Assembly (NCBI GenBank): GCA_002393955.1
Contig: DGSK01000067.1
Coordinates: forward strand, 53,579-117,578
Length of the DNA: 64,000 nucleotides
From: Lachnospiraceae bacterium UBA4364
Lineage (GTDB): Bacteria > Bacillota > Clostridia > Lachnospirales > Lachnospiraceae
Direction of reading: 5' to 3'
How positions within the stretch are numbered: the stretch's first letter is position 1; every line of letters begins with the position of its first letter. The position numbers and the translations under genes were made by a program. The notes beneath the pieces were generated by a model that was given only the letters and a program-made list of their open reading frames with translations, did not search any database and was not told the DNA's origin. Positions 49,102 through 58,491 of the stretch are shown here, one piece after another.

Positions 49102-52100
49102 ATTACAGTATAAAGGCCGGAGCCGGCGGTGGAAAAACAACACTGCTCAGTACACGCATATCAAGACAGATTGCTGAGGGGACACCGATAGAAGAGTTTG
49201 TGATAATCACATATACAAATGCGGCAGCGGCTGAGCTGAGAGATAAAATAAGCATGCGTCTTAATGAGATTGTTACTTCGCAGACTGCAGATGAGACAGA
49301 AAAGAAAAATGCGGCAGAAGCGCTAAACAGCATAGAACTTATGCAGATATCCACAATCCATGCCTTTCTGCTTAAGGTTCTCAGTGAATATGCTTTTGAA
49401 ACGGGGATTGTTCTGGATGCTAAAATGCTTGAGTCAGAGGAGGATGAGGCAAGAAAAGCCGATTTCTTTAATAAATGGTATAGTGAAAACTTTGACGCAA
49501 TCAGAAATCGTTTTAAAGATGACTGGACTATTCCTGTTGAGAGAACGGGAAAAGACAGGGATGTAACTCGTGAGGTTCTGTTCAATATGTTTAGGGATAT
49601 TGCTAATATTCGTGAATCTATTGTATATGACACCACGGACCATTCAGTGGATTTTGATCAGGAGGCTAAGAAATATGTTAGTACCTGGGTGAATATGCTG
49701 GTTGCGTTTAAGAATGATCTGATAAAGAATCGTCCGACAAAGAAAGATGGTGACCCCAAAAAACTGCTTAAGGACACTGAAGATATAATCAATAAAATTG
49801 CAGATGTTGAAGGTGCTTACAGCGGTGGGATAAACAATATTGGATGTGAAGAAGCTGTCACTCTTTCTCTGGCATTAAAGAAGATTTATGAGTTTGAAAA
49901 AAAGAAAAAATCATTCTATGGTAAATCAGAGGATGACAGCATGATCACAAGGCCGGCTTTTCCGGCTTGTGATCTGGATTGGGATTTCGATACCCTGTAC
50001 AACACATACATGATTCTTTCTCAGAAAGCTTCCAAGGTTGCGGAATATGTGCAGGATATGCAAAAAGAATATCAGAAGGAAAACGATGGTGAATCACTTG
50101 TCCTTTCCAATGATGATATTCTGTTTCGTGCGGATAAGCTTCTTATGTCACATCCTGAGGTTCTGGATAAGATCAGGAAAAACTATTCTAAAATATATGT
50201 GGATGAATTTCAGGATACGACAGGCCTGCAGGCTAAGCTTATAAAAATGATTTCAGAGAAAACAGGCACAGATATGATGGCTGATGAACTTCAGGATGAC
50301 AAGCTGATTGTCGTAGGAGATCCTAAACAGTCCATTTACAGGTTTACAGGTGCTGAAAAAACTGTTTATGACGGTTTTGATGCTATGATGGATGGCAAGC
50401 CGGATACCAATGCGGACTCTGTTTCCCTGGATACTAATTTTAGATCGAATAAGGATATAGTTGAATGGGTGAATGATAAGTTTTCAAAGCTTATGACGAC
50501 CGGTTATTCCAATATGGATACTGACTGGGTGGTACAGGATAAAAATGCTTTGCATGGGGTGTACAGGTACGTGGCGAACCTTGGCAACGATGATAAGGGA
50601 AATCCTGTTAAATATAAAAGAGACGATGATGTTACAGCGGTAGTCAGTCTTATAAAGAAGCTTGTTGGAAATGTAAAATGCTTTGTCGAAGAACCGGTCA
50701 GAAATGCGGATGGAACATTTGGCGTGCCGTTCCTTCGTGAAATAAAGTATTCGGACATAATGGTTATCTGTAAGAATACTACAAGGATTGACAATTATGT
50801 TAAAGCCTTTGCGGCAAGTGGAATCCCTGTCAATGTCCAGGGGAAATTCATGGTATCAAATGACGAGATACTCCGTAACTTTGTGCTTTTGACGGAATAT
50901 CTGTCCGGCAAAAAAAATAAGAAAAGCCGTATTGCAGCTGCACAGGTTTATTCCGGATTTGATGCGACCGGGGTTGATAAGGCAGATCTAAAAAAAGCAG
51001 AGGATGATTTAAGGGCTCTAAAGAAGTATTTCAGAGACAATTCAATGGATTCCGCGGCCATTATGCGATATCTTCTTGCGCATGAAGAACTGTTTTTACC
51101 AAAAGGCAAAACACAGAGCGCAGAGCGTGTAAGGGAATACAGAATCCGCCTCAATCAGATGGTTGAAACCTGTCTTATGAAATGCGACGGAGATATGTCA
51201 CAGTTTTCCGAGCTGATGAATGTTTATATTGAGGGCGAGATAAAACGAGAGATACCTTTGGAAAGCAATGAAGATGCTGTAAGGCTAATGAATGTGCATC
51301 AGTCTAAAGGTCTTACCGGACAGATAGTGATTATTGCTGACAGGTCCAATCCTGAAAATTGCAGATACAGTGGCTTTAAAAATAATGGCAAATATTATCC
51401 CACGGTATCCTATAAAGAAAGTGGAATGGCAGACGGAAAGAATAAATTGATTCCGACATACGGCTGGGATGTTAATCGTATGAAACAGGCCTGGGATGAA
51501 GAATCTGCCGAAGCGATACGTCTTCAGTATGTTGCAGCAACCAGAGCTGCCCATGCGCTTATCATCATGCCGGTGGTGTTCGGTAATACTTATCCCAACG
51601 CATGGTTTTCGGACAAAATCTACCAGTATGATTCTCTAAAGGATGTTAATGAATGGATTGCAGAAAGAGAAGCCGACCCAAAAATATATAATCTGAAGTC
51701 TGCATCTTCCGGAATATCAAATGTACGCTTTACACTTAAACAGCTTGAATCAAATAAAGCTTCCGTAAATCTTGATATCCTTTCAAAGAGACAGCTTGTA
51801 AGTATTACCCCGAGTGGTTTGGAACCGGCAGGAGTGACGGGATTTCAGTATGGTGATGAAGGATTTGTTAAGGAAAAACGCCCCGGGGCCAATGTATTTG
51901 GTACAGTCATGCACAGGGTTTATGAGCTGATGTTTTGCGGATACGAACTGCTTAACGATTTGAATGCATCCGAGAGGTCTGGCCGTATAGAACGGCTGGT
52001 CAATATGGCAATTCTTGAATCGAAAGATGATATGCGGCCTGAGGACGATCCTAAAGATTTTTCTGAATATCTCATGTCGAAGATGCCGGAGTATTTTGAG

Positions 52101-52481
52101 AAAGTTATCGTACCTGTTATGAAGGATGCGGAGGAAATCTATCCCGAATATGCTTTTTCATTCTATGTGGCTGATGAGGAGAGGGCGGATTTTGTTTCAA
52201 GGTTTTCCGGTTTTCTGGAGAATGCAAAGGAAAAAACAGAAATCGGCAGTGAGACTATCTGGGTAAATGGAAAGGCTGACCTGGTCGTAAGAAAAAAGGA
52301 CGGCAGCATAAAGGTTTATGATTATAAATCAGATGCTATGAACGGAAAACCTGCAGATGAATTTGTCGCTGCTATGAAGAAAAAATACGAGGGACAGCTT
52401 GCTCTGTATGAGTATGCCATAGGCAAAGCCTTTGAAGTGAGCAATGTGGATACCGAGCTGATAGACTTATATAGATTTTAG
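49098..52481 (+). CDS. AddA-type UvrD helicase with C-terminal PD-(D/E)XK nuclease
   Basis: A ~1127-aa superfamily 1 helicase-nuclease. Walker A is at 49116-49142 (AGAGGGKTT), motif Ia TNAAAAEL, motif II VDEFQDTTG, motif III VGDPKQSIYRFTGAE, motif IV-V NVHQSKGLTG and motif VI YVAATRAAHALII. The C-terminal nuclease has the AddA triad: GKADLVV and VYDYKSD, with the aspartates and lysine in order. Length and layout equal AddA. The usual ATG is lost: the frame is open from 49050 but offers only CTG 49098 or a GTG at 49200, which lies past Walker A and would disable the enzyme. A frameshift (see 49036-49101) is the better explanation. Expected role: double-strand break processing or defence. Confidence 0.85.
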   Translation: MNYSIKAGAGGGKTTLLSTRISRQIAEGTPIEEFVIITYTNAAAAELRDKISMRLNEIVTSQTADETEKKNAAEALNSIELMQISTIHAFLLKVLSEYAFETGIVLDAKMLESEEDEARKADFFNKWYSENFDAIRNRFKDDWTIPVERTGKDRDVTREVLFNMFRDIANIRESIVYDTTDHSVDFDQEAKKYVSTWVNMLVAFKNDLIKNRPTKKDGDPKKLLKDTEDIINKIADVEGAYSGGINNIGCEEAVTLSLALKKIYEFEKKKKSFYGKSEDDSMITRPAFPACDLDWDFDTLYNTYMILSQKASKVAEYVQDMQKEYQKENDGESLVLSNDDILFRADKLLMSHPEVLDKIRKNYSKIYVDEFQDTTGLQAKLIKMISEKTGTDMMADELQDDKLIVVGDPKQSIYRFTGAEKTVYDGFDAMMDGKPDTNADSVSLDTNFRSNKDIVEWVNDKFSKLMTTGYSNMDTDWVVQDKNALHGVYRYVANLGNDDKGNPVKYKRDDDVTAVVSLIKKLVGNVKCFVEEPVRNADGTFGVPFLREIKYSDIMVICKNTTRIDNYVKAFAASGIPVNVQGKFMVSNDEILRNFVLLTEYLSGKKNKKSRIAAAQVYSGFDATGVDKADLKKAEDDLRALKKYFRDNSMDSAAIMRYLLAHEELFLPKGKTQSAERVREYRIRLNQMVETCLMKCDGDMSQFSELMNVYIEGEIKREIPLESNEDAVRLMNVHQSKGLTGQIVIIADRSNPENCRYSGFKNNGKYYPTVSYKESGMADGKNKLIPTYGWDVNRMKQAWDEESAEAIRLQYVAATRAAHALIIMPVVFGNTYPNAWFSDKIYQYDSLKDVNEWIAEREADPKIYNLKSASSGISNVRFTLKQLESNKASVNLDILSKRQLVSITPSGLEPAGVTGFQYGDEGFVKEKRPGANVFGTVMHRVYELMFCGYELLNDLNASERSGRIERLVNMAILESKDDMRPEDDPKDFSEYLMSKMPEYFEKVIVPVMKDAEEIYPEYAFSFYVADEERADFVSRFSGFLENAKEKTEIGSETIWVNGKADLVVRKKDGSIKVYDYKSDAMNGKPADEFVAAMKKKYEGQLALYEYAIGKAFEVSNVDTELIDLYRF

Positions 52482-52499
52482 AAGGGGGATTTACTCATT

Positions 52500-53819
52500 A
52501 TGGAAAAAGCAAAGTGGGAAAAATTCATAGACCAGAATATAGATATCATGATCGTAAGCGTATTGAAAACCTGTTCTGACAAAAACAATCCAAGAACGAT
52601 CAATTTTATCAGAGAGGAGCTGGGAAACCGCTTCTTTGTGGGATCGGATGAAAATGCTTTTGGAGCCGGTACTGAAAAAGAACATATGAATAAGCGGATC
52701 AGAAGAAAGCTTTCCGAACTATGCGATCTGGGAAAAGTCTATGTCGGAGAATCTATAGATCCCATTACATGGCCTGAAGGGGTGCCGGCAGGACTGCCGC
52801 TGGATATATACAGGATTTTAGGAGGACGTGTCGTTGTTGCAGAAGAAGGGGATATGAAAGGGAAAAAAGCGGATCGTGAGTCGCACTCGAACTATTACTA
52901 TTTCGAACCCATCCTTTCGGAAAGTGATGTACATTATATAAATTCAGCAGTGGAGAGTAACCACTACCTTTCAGGTGAGGAAAAGGAATACCTGGTTGCA
53001 AGAACAGCGGTAGCAGGCGGATACTGGGGCAGGAAAGGCTATGAAAAAAAGCTGGATTTTTACGATATATGGAGTACAAAACTTACTGAACTTCCACAGC
53101 TTTCACACCTTGGACTGCAGGCTGATGAAGAAGTCCCGGAACTGAGGATAGAGGATACAAGAGGGAAACTGCCGTCTGAGGGATCCACTATGCTCAAAAA
53201 AGTTATGATACTCAGGTATGCAGTGACGAATAAGCGCCAGATCGAAGTGGTGCAGGGAAATTACTCCCCGGGGAAAAACGGAACCCTTTGCTTTGTGGAA
53301 AGGGAAAACGGTAAAAAGATCAGGCTGAATCCATACGCAATGGTTTCGCAGAAGGGACAGCTTTATCTCATCGCAACCTGTGTGGATGAGCAGATAATAA
53401 AGCATTACCGGATAGACCGCATTATGTCCCTCAGGGTCCTTTCTCAAAAAGAAAAAAGAGAAGAAATCCCTGATGACTTAAAGAATAATTATTTCAAAAA
53501 AAATAAGTTCCAGCCGGAGGCGTATATTTCTGCATATCCTCTGATGAGGTATGCACCTGATGATAAACGCATAGACTTTACCTTCCGTTGTCAGGCAAAT
53601 GTGGTTTCTTTAGCAGTGGATAATTTCGGCAAAGCCCTTAATATTGAAAAGGATGAGTCAGAGGATTATGTAAGGATCACAGTCCATAAAAAAAGCTATA
53701 TCAATGCCAGACAATTCCTGATACAGAATTGTGATTTCGTGACTCCTCTGGAACCTGTTGAGCTGGTTCAGGATGTCAAAACTACATTGCAGGAAGCTAT
53801 AAAGCGCATAAGCCAATAG
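52500..53819 (+). CDS. WYL-domain transcriptional regulator
   Basis: A 439-aa regulator. The N-terminal 100 residues are helical with a basic stretch like a winged helix; the WYL domain starts near 255 (RQIEVVQGNYSPGKNGTL) and has LNPYAMVSQKGQLYLIATCVDEQIIKHYRIDRI in place of the eponymous W-Y-L, followed by the C-terminal extension ending in LQEAIKRISQ. The central part (140-240) is unusual in length. WYL proteins are ligand-binding regulators often linked with CRISPR and other defence loci. It begins 18 bases after the AddA-type gene, with AGGGGGA before ATG, so it is likely the third gene of the same transcript. It may control it. Confidence 0.85.
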   Translation: MEKAKWEKFIDQNIDIMIVSVLKTCSDKNNPRTINFIREELGNRFFVGSDENAFGAGTEKEHMNKRIRRKLSELCDLGKVYVGESIDPITWPEGVPAGLPLDIYRILGGRVVVAEEGDMKGKKADRESHSNYYYFEPILSESDVHYINSAVESNHYLSGEEKEYLVARTAVAGGYWGRKGYEKKLDFYDIWSTKLTELPQLSHLGLQADEEVPELRIEDTRGKLPSEGSTMLKKVMILRYAVTNKRQIEVVQGNYSPGKNGTLCFVERENGKKIRLNPYAMVSQKGQLYLIATCVDEQIIKHYRIDRIMSLRVLSQKEKREEIPDDLKNNYFKKNKFQPEAYISAYPLMRYAPDDKRIDFTFRCQANVVSLAVDNFGKALNIEKDESEDYVRITVHKKSYINARQFLIQNCDFVTPLEPVELVQDVKTTLQEAIKRISQ

Positions 53820-54004
53820 TCCGATATATGATATACATGGAGTTCATTTACAGGCCAATAGGTGAGCTCCGTGAATAAAACAGCGGACACATGGATGTGG
53901 ATGAAACAGGAAAACGGATATTCTTGTTTTGTCTGCATCTTCTTATTTTACGGGGAAGGAACCTTTTAAGGTGAGAGGTGGATGCTTCATAAGGAGGTCA
54001 TTAT

Positions 54005-55183
54005 ATGATCATTAGTTCCGGTACCGTAAATATGGGATCGGCGCGGAGCTTTTCCAAGGCCTCAAGCCGGGGGCGGAGCATGACCATTACCGGTACTTCC
54101 GGTTCTGCTTCTATGTGGAATTTTTCCGGAAGGCTCATGTCCGGCAGAAGTGTCAACGGAGTCAGCGGCGCAGCCGCTTCCGATCCGTATGTGCTTGCAA
54201 GCGTAACGGATCAGAAAGGCAAGGAGAGTTTTAAAAACAGTTTAAAGTCATTCGCAGATGGAACTGTAACCGGAATGGATGAAATGTCTGCCGGTGATAT
54301 GCTCTACAGCAATCTCAAGACATCGGTATCAAACAGGTACCGTGCAGAGGATGAGGAGAGATCATTGGAGCAGATAAGGCATGAGAGCCTGTTGTACCTT
54401 CTGCAGAGACTGCGCCAGATCCTTTTCGGCAAGGGATACGAGGCAAAATCAGGCATGGAGGGACAACAGTCATATTCTTCAAATTACGGAAGTGATGGGA
54501 GAGTGCCTATAGCTTCATACAGCGAGTATGCTTCCTATGAGGAGACTGAAAGGACGGACTTTTCTACTGTCGGTAAGGTCATTACGGCTGATGGCAGGGA
54601 GATTGATTTTAACTTGAGCCTCACCATGAGCAGGAGTTTCAGGGAAGAATACATGAAGCAGACGGACATCTATGCGGACAACGCCCTTAATGTAATGGAT
54701 CCCTTAGTTATTAACCTGCGGGGGAATATTGCAAATGTATCCGATGAAAAGGTATTCTTCGACCTGGATTCCGACGGGGAGCCCGACAGTATATCCAGAC
54801 TTAACTCAGACAGTGGTTATCTGGTACTGGACTTAAACGGTGACGGCATCATCAATGACGGAAGCGAGCTTTTCGGAACTTCATCGGGTGACGGATTTGC
54901 GGACCTGGCTAAATATGATGAGGACGGCAACGGCTGGATAGATGAGGCGGACAGCATATACAGCAGACTCCGTATCTGGGTGACGGAGGATGATGGTTCA
55001 CAGTCCCTGTATACTCTTAAGTCTGCGGATGTAGGCGCAATATGCCTGCAGAAACAGTCAACGGACTTTTCGCTTAAGTCGCTGTATGACAACCGAACCA
55101 ACGGGCTTATCCGGGAGACCGGTGTATTCCTGCATGAGGACGGAAGCGTGGGAACCATTCAGCACCTGGATCTGGTGAGGTAG
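54005..55183 (+). CDS. Calcium-binding-repeat protein of unknown function
   Basis: A 392-aa protein. The N-terminal 60 residues are Ser/Gly/Arg-rich without a signal peptide. The middle has a helical RLRQILFGKG segment and an acidic spacer. The C-terminal 170 residues hold Asp-rich loops of EF-hand/dockerin type: DLDSDGEPDSI, VLDLNGDGIINDGSELFG and YDEDGNGWIDEADSIY, then LRIWVTEDD. This block resembles a domain that accompanies RTX-type repeats in secreted proteins. How it leaves the cell without a signal is unknown. A strong AAGGAGG site lies nine bases before the ATG. The gene is alone in its unit. Confidence 0.75.
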   Translation: MIISSGTVNMGSARSFSKASSRGRSMTITGTSGSASMWNFSGRLMSGRSVNGVSGAAASDPYVLASVTDQKGKESFKNSLKSFADGTVTGMDEMSAGDMLYSNLKTSVSNRYRAEDEERSLEQIRHESLLYLLQRLRQILFGKGYEAKSGMEGQQSYSSNYGSDGRVPIASYSEYASYEETERTDFSTVGKVITADGREIDFNLSLTMSRSFREEYMKQTDIYADNALNVMDPLVINLRGNIANVSDEKVFFDLDSDGEPDSISRLNSDSGYLVLDLNGDGIINDGSELFGTSSGDGFADLAKYDEDGNGWIDEADSIYSRLRIWVTEDDGSQSLYTLKSADVGAICLQKQSTDFSLKSLYDNRTNGLIRETGVFLHEDGSVGTIQHLDLVR

Positions 55184-55279
55184 AGGAAGGCAGCCTCGCT
55201 GCCGCTTGATAGAATACATATGGAACGGGTCTGTTTGTCGGATATAGACTGATTATGCAGATACGAAAAGCACAATTGA

Positions 55280-55314
55280 AAAAGCAGGATAGGGTGAAAA
55301 ACTATCCTGCTTTT
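55280..55314. terminator. Bidirectional terminator between convergent genes
   Basis: Perfect 13-bp stem AAAAGCAGGATAG / CTATCCTGCTTTT with a nine-base loop. A-run before and T-run after make it work in both directions, for the calcium-binding gene and for the transporter gene. Confidence 0.85.
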
Positions 55315-55373
55315 CATATCTTTTGTTCTATATCATATAGTCGCTTTTACAGCATGTGCCAAATAAGTGTTTT

Positions 55374-56582
55374 TTATGCTTCTGCGTTTTTCTTTCTATT
55401 AACCAGCGCTGCACATATCAGCAGAGCAACGGCATACAGAACACCTGCTACAACAATGACCACATTGTAATCCTTATTGCTATGATTGAGTATTATCTCT
55501 GACAGGTTGTTGCCGGTGATCCCGGCTACTGCCCAGGCAGACAGTGCGAGACCGTGTATCTTTGAGATATTTTTCATTCCGAATCTTGAATCAAGAAGCG
55601 CAGGCAGAGTAGAGAAGCCGCCGCCGTAGCCTAAGTTTATGACCATGAGCATCACGATCACCAGCATGCCGAAGGGGAGGAATCTTGTAAGCAGCGTCAC
55701 CAGGATGCAGGAGATGAAGATTATGTTATATACCAAAGCTCTGTCTTTCATTTTGTCGGAAATGGTAGAGTATCCTATTCTTCCAAGAGCGTTGCAGAGT
55801 GCCGTTACTGAAGGCACGATACTTACTATGAGGGGAAGTATTGCGAGTGCTGCAAATCTGTCATTTAAGAGCTGTTTCTCATAAGGGATGAGCATAAGAC
55901 CGCAGTGAATATTTATATAGAATATAAGCCATATGCCGACGAAAGTCTTATTCTTAAACATAGACATTACATTGAATCCGTCATCAGCCGCTTTGTTTTC
56001 CACCCAGCCTTCGGGCTTCTTTAAAAGCATATGACCGGCATACATCATCACGAAATATGCGCCGCCAAGTATTAAGAACATGGGCGCAATACCGAATTTA
56101 TTCTGAAGGAATTCCATGATGGGAGTGGCGATGGCTTTTGCCAGTCCGAAACCCATGATGGAAATGCCCGTGGCCAGTCCCTTGTTGTCCTTGAACCAGA
56201 GCATAAGTGTCTTGACCGGAGTAAGATATCCGATGCCCAAGCCTATGCCCATGATGCATCCGTAGAAGAGGTACAGAAGGACCAGCGCCGGTATGCCCTT
56301 GAAGAACATTATCGTAAGGCCTGTACCTATCATTCCGGTGGTAAAGAAAATTGCGGACATCAGTGAGGATCTGTGGATATTCAGCTCGACCAGTCGGCCT
56401 GCGAAAGCGGCGGACATTCCAAGAAAGAATATTGCCAGACTGAAGGCCCAGCCAACGGAGAAACCATCCATCCCTATGGTCTGTGCGATTGCCTCCTTAA
56501 ATGTGGAAAAGCAGTAGACTGTTCCTATGGAGCAGTGTATCAACAGTGCCGGTACGGCAGCTCTCATCCACTTGTTGTTCAT
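55374..56582 (-). CDS. OFA family MFS transporter
   Basis: A 402-aa major facilitator with 12 predicted helices, of the oxalate/formate antiporter (OFA) group: VYCFSTFKEAIAQ in helix 1, GIGLGIGYLTPVKTLMLWF between helices 4 and 5, and GFGLAKAIATPIMEFL are family landmarks. The substrate may be a monocarboxylate such as lactate, formate or oxalate, but is not determined. The inner ATG at 56582 is preferred to ATG 56609 because AGGGTGA lies five bases upstream. It is divergent from the FAD gene. Confidence 0.88.
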   Translation of the reverse strand: MNNKWMRAAVPALLIHCSIGTVYCFSTFKEAIAQTIGMDGFSVGWAFSLAIFFLGMSAAFAGRLVELNIHRSSLMSAIFFTTGMIGTGLTIMFFKGIPALVLLYLFYGCIMGIGLGIGYLTPVKTLMLWFKDNKGLATGISIMGFGLAKAIATPIMEFLQNKFGIAPMFLILGGAYFVMMYAGHMLLKKPEGWVENKAADDGFNVMSMFKNKTFVGIWLIFYINIHCGLMLIPYEKQLLNDRFAALAILPLIVSIVPSVTALCNALGRIGYSTISDKMKDRALVYNIIFISCILVTLLTRFLPFGMLVIVMLMVINLGYGGGFSTLPALLDSRFGMKNISKIHGLALSAWAVAGITGNNLSEIILNHSNKDYNVVIVVAGVLYAVALLICAALVNRKKNAEA

Positions 56583-56900
56583 GACGATCACCCTGTTTCC
56601 TTTCATCAAAGTGCTTTGAATCTGTATAGACAGTTACGGTTGCCCCCCTGCGACAGTATGATTATATAGTGTACGGGTAAAAATACAATGTCAAAGGGAA
56701 ATAAAAAAAGGTGTAATGCGGGTGGTTTTTTGTTGATTTTTGTCAATAACGGATAAAAAAATTAGTGATAATAAATGAAAAGCAGCGCACTTGCAGTAAA
56801 ACTGCGTAAGACAGCCCATACAAAAAGTGGTAAAATACAATAAATATGGCCTTTAGGGCGGTATTAAAACAGATGGGAAAATGTTACATCGGAGGTTTTT
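56583..56900. promoter_or_regulatory. Divergent intergenic region
   Basis: Nearly 320 bases without a supported gene. On the minus strand TTGACA (56689-56694) lies upstream of the transporter, with TATAAT about 22 bases on, a long spacer. On the plus strand TAAAAT (about 56831) precedes the FAD gene at a spacing of 17 from AAGACA. A/T-rich tracts lie between. Confidence 0.35.
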
Positions 56901-58280
56901 ATGGCAGACAGAGCAGATGTGTTGATAATAGGTGCGGGCCCCGGCGGCATATTCAGTGCGTATGAGCTGGTGAAGCTTAATCCAAAACTTAAGATATCGG
57001 TTTTTGAATCGGGGAATCCGCTTGAAAAAAGAAAGTGTCCCATAGACGGTGTAAAGGTGAAAAGCTGCGTAGGCTGCAAGCCATGTTCCATAATGAACGG
57101 TTTTGGCGGAGCAGGTGCTTTTTCCGATGGTAAATACAATATAACGAACCAGTTTGGCGGCACACTCTTCGAGTATATAGGAAAGAAAAAAGCCATAGAG
57201 CTGATGGAATATGTTGATGATATCAATATGAGCCATGGCGGCGAAGGTACGAAGCTTTATTCCACCGCGAATACCGATATCAAGAAGCTCTGCCTTCAGA
57301 ACGACCTGCATCTCCTGGATGCGTCGGTAAGGCATCTGGGCACGGATATAAATTATGTAGTGCTTGAGAATATTTTCAATGAACTCAAAGATAAGGTGGA
57401 TTTTCATTTCCTTTCTCCTGTTGAAAAAGTCGAAAAGACAGAAGACGGCTACAAGATCAAGGTCGGTGACGAATATCATGAGGGAGCGTGCTGCATAATC
57501 TCTGCCGGCCGGAGCGGAAGCAAGTGGATGGAGACAGTCTGCCGTGATATGAATATTCCCACAAAGTCGAACCGTGTGGATATCGGCGTCAGGGTAGAGC
57601 TTCCTTTTGAAGTTTTTTCACATCTGACAGACGAGCTGTACGAGAGCAAGATCGTATACCGCACCGCAAAGTACGGTGATCTGGTACGCACATTCTGTAT
57701 GAATCCCAAGGGAGCTGTAGTAAATGAAAATACAAACGGCATAGTGACTGTTAACGGACACAGTTACGAGGATCCGGAAAAGCAGACTGAGAATACCAAT
57801 TTTGCGCTGCTTGTGGCAAAGCATTTCTCGGAGCCTTTCAAGGACAGCAACGGATATGGCGAAAGTATCGCAAAGCTTTCCAATATGCTGGGGGGCGGCG
57901 TAATAGTGCAGCGGTTCGGTGATCTCATCACCGGACACAGGAGCACCCAGTCCAGAATAGATGAAGCTTTCATTACGCCAACACTTGCGGCTACGCCGGG
58001 GGATCTAAGTCTCGTGATGCCCAAGCGTATACTGGACGGTATCATAGAGATGATCTACAAGCTGGACAAGATCGCACCGGGTACGGCTAACGATGATACA
58101 CTGCTTTACGGCGTGGAGGTCAAGTTCTACAATATGGAGGTTGCCATTGATGAGAATCTGGAGACACCTTATAAGAATCTCTTTATAATAGGTGACTGCA
58201 GCGGCATTACCCACTCCCTTTCCCATGCATCAGCCAGCGGTGTGCATGTGGCAAGGTACATAGCGGGTAACTATTCATGA
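56901..58280 (+). CDS. FAD-dependent oxidoreductase with N-terminal Cys motif
   Basis: A 459-aa flavoprotein. GAGPGG (residues 11-16) begins the FAD-binding Rossmann fold, followed by VFESGNPLEKRKCP, with CVGCKPCSIMNGFGGAGAFSDGKYN, a short Cys-rich stretch (CxxCxxC) that may bind a cluster or zinc. The C-terminal half has LVMPKRILDGIIEMIY and LFIIGDCSGITHSLSHASASG, the last part of the FAD site. The family is annotated as NAD(P)/FAD-dependent oxidoreductase (dehydrogenase, RdmC-like); substrate unknown. The CGGAGG site precedes the ATG. Its stop codon overlaps the start of the dispersed repeat. Confidence 0.85.
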   Translation: MADRADVLIIGAGPGGIFSAYELVKLNPKLKISVFESGNPLEKRKCPIDGVKVKSCVGCKPCSIMNGFGGAGAFSDGKYNITNQFGGTLFEYIGKKKAIELMEYVDDINMSHGGEGTKLYSTANTDIKKLCLQNDLHLLDASVRHLGTDINYVVLENIFNELKDKVDFHFLSPVEKVEKTEDGYKIKVGDEYHEGACCIISAGRSGSKWMETVCRDMNIPTKSNRVDIGVRVELPFEVFSHLTDELYESKIVYRTAKYGDLVRTFCMNPKGAVVNENTNGIVTVNGHSYEDPEKQTENTNFALLVAKHFSEPFKDSNGYGESIAKLSNMLGGGVIVQRFGDLITGHRSTQSRIDEAFITPTLAATPGDLSLVMPKRILDGIIEMIYKLDKIAPGTANDDTLLYGVEVKFYNMEVAIDENLETPYKNLFIIGDCSGITHSLSHASASGVHVARYIAGNYS

Positions 58281-58343
58281 TAGCACGAAGCACCTGCTGT
58301 TTAGGCCATACACGGAGTAAATTATGTGATGGCAGGCCGCTAT
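58279..58343 (+). repeat. Dispersed structured repeat, copy 2
   Basis: Core GATAGCACGAAGCACCTGCTG overlaps the stop of the FAD gene and matches copy 1 (26289) in 19 of 21 bases. It can fold with ATAGC (58280-58284) paired to GCTAT (58339-58343) and CCTGC (58293-58297) to GCAGG (58332-58336), leaving CGAAGCA as an unpaired bulge in both copies. The rest of the gap to ddl has a CCTGCG/CGCAGG hairpin followed by A, not T. Confidence 0.6.
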
Positions 58344-58491
58344 TTGCATAGCCAGTCTTCAATTGCGGACTGCCGTAACAGGAATATATCAAGTAGTTCT
58401 GAACAGTTACTGTTACGGAACAGAGTGAGAAATAAATAAAATGCCTGCGGTGTAACGCAGGTAAAAAATTTGCAGAGGAGTTTTTATTATA

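Noticed and set aside
49200..52481. Helicase gene starting at GTG 49200
   Set aside because: This start would remove the Walker A motif at 49116-49142, which is in the same open frame. It cannot be the start of a working AddA-type helicase.
58440..58466. CCTGCG/CGCAGG hairpin before ddl as terminator
   Set aside because: A-rich sequence follows on the plus strand; it could only terminate leftward transcription, for which no gene exists nearby.
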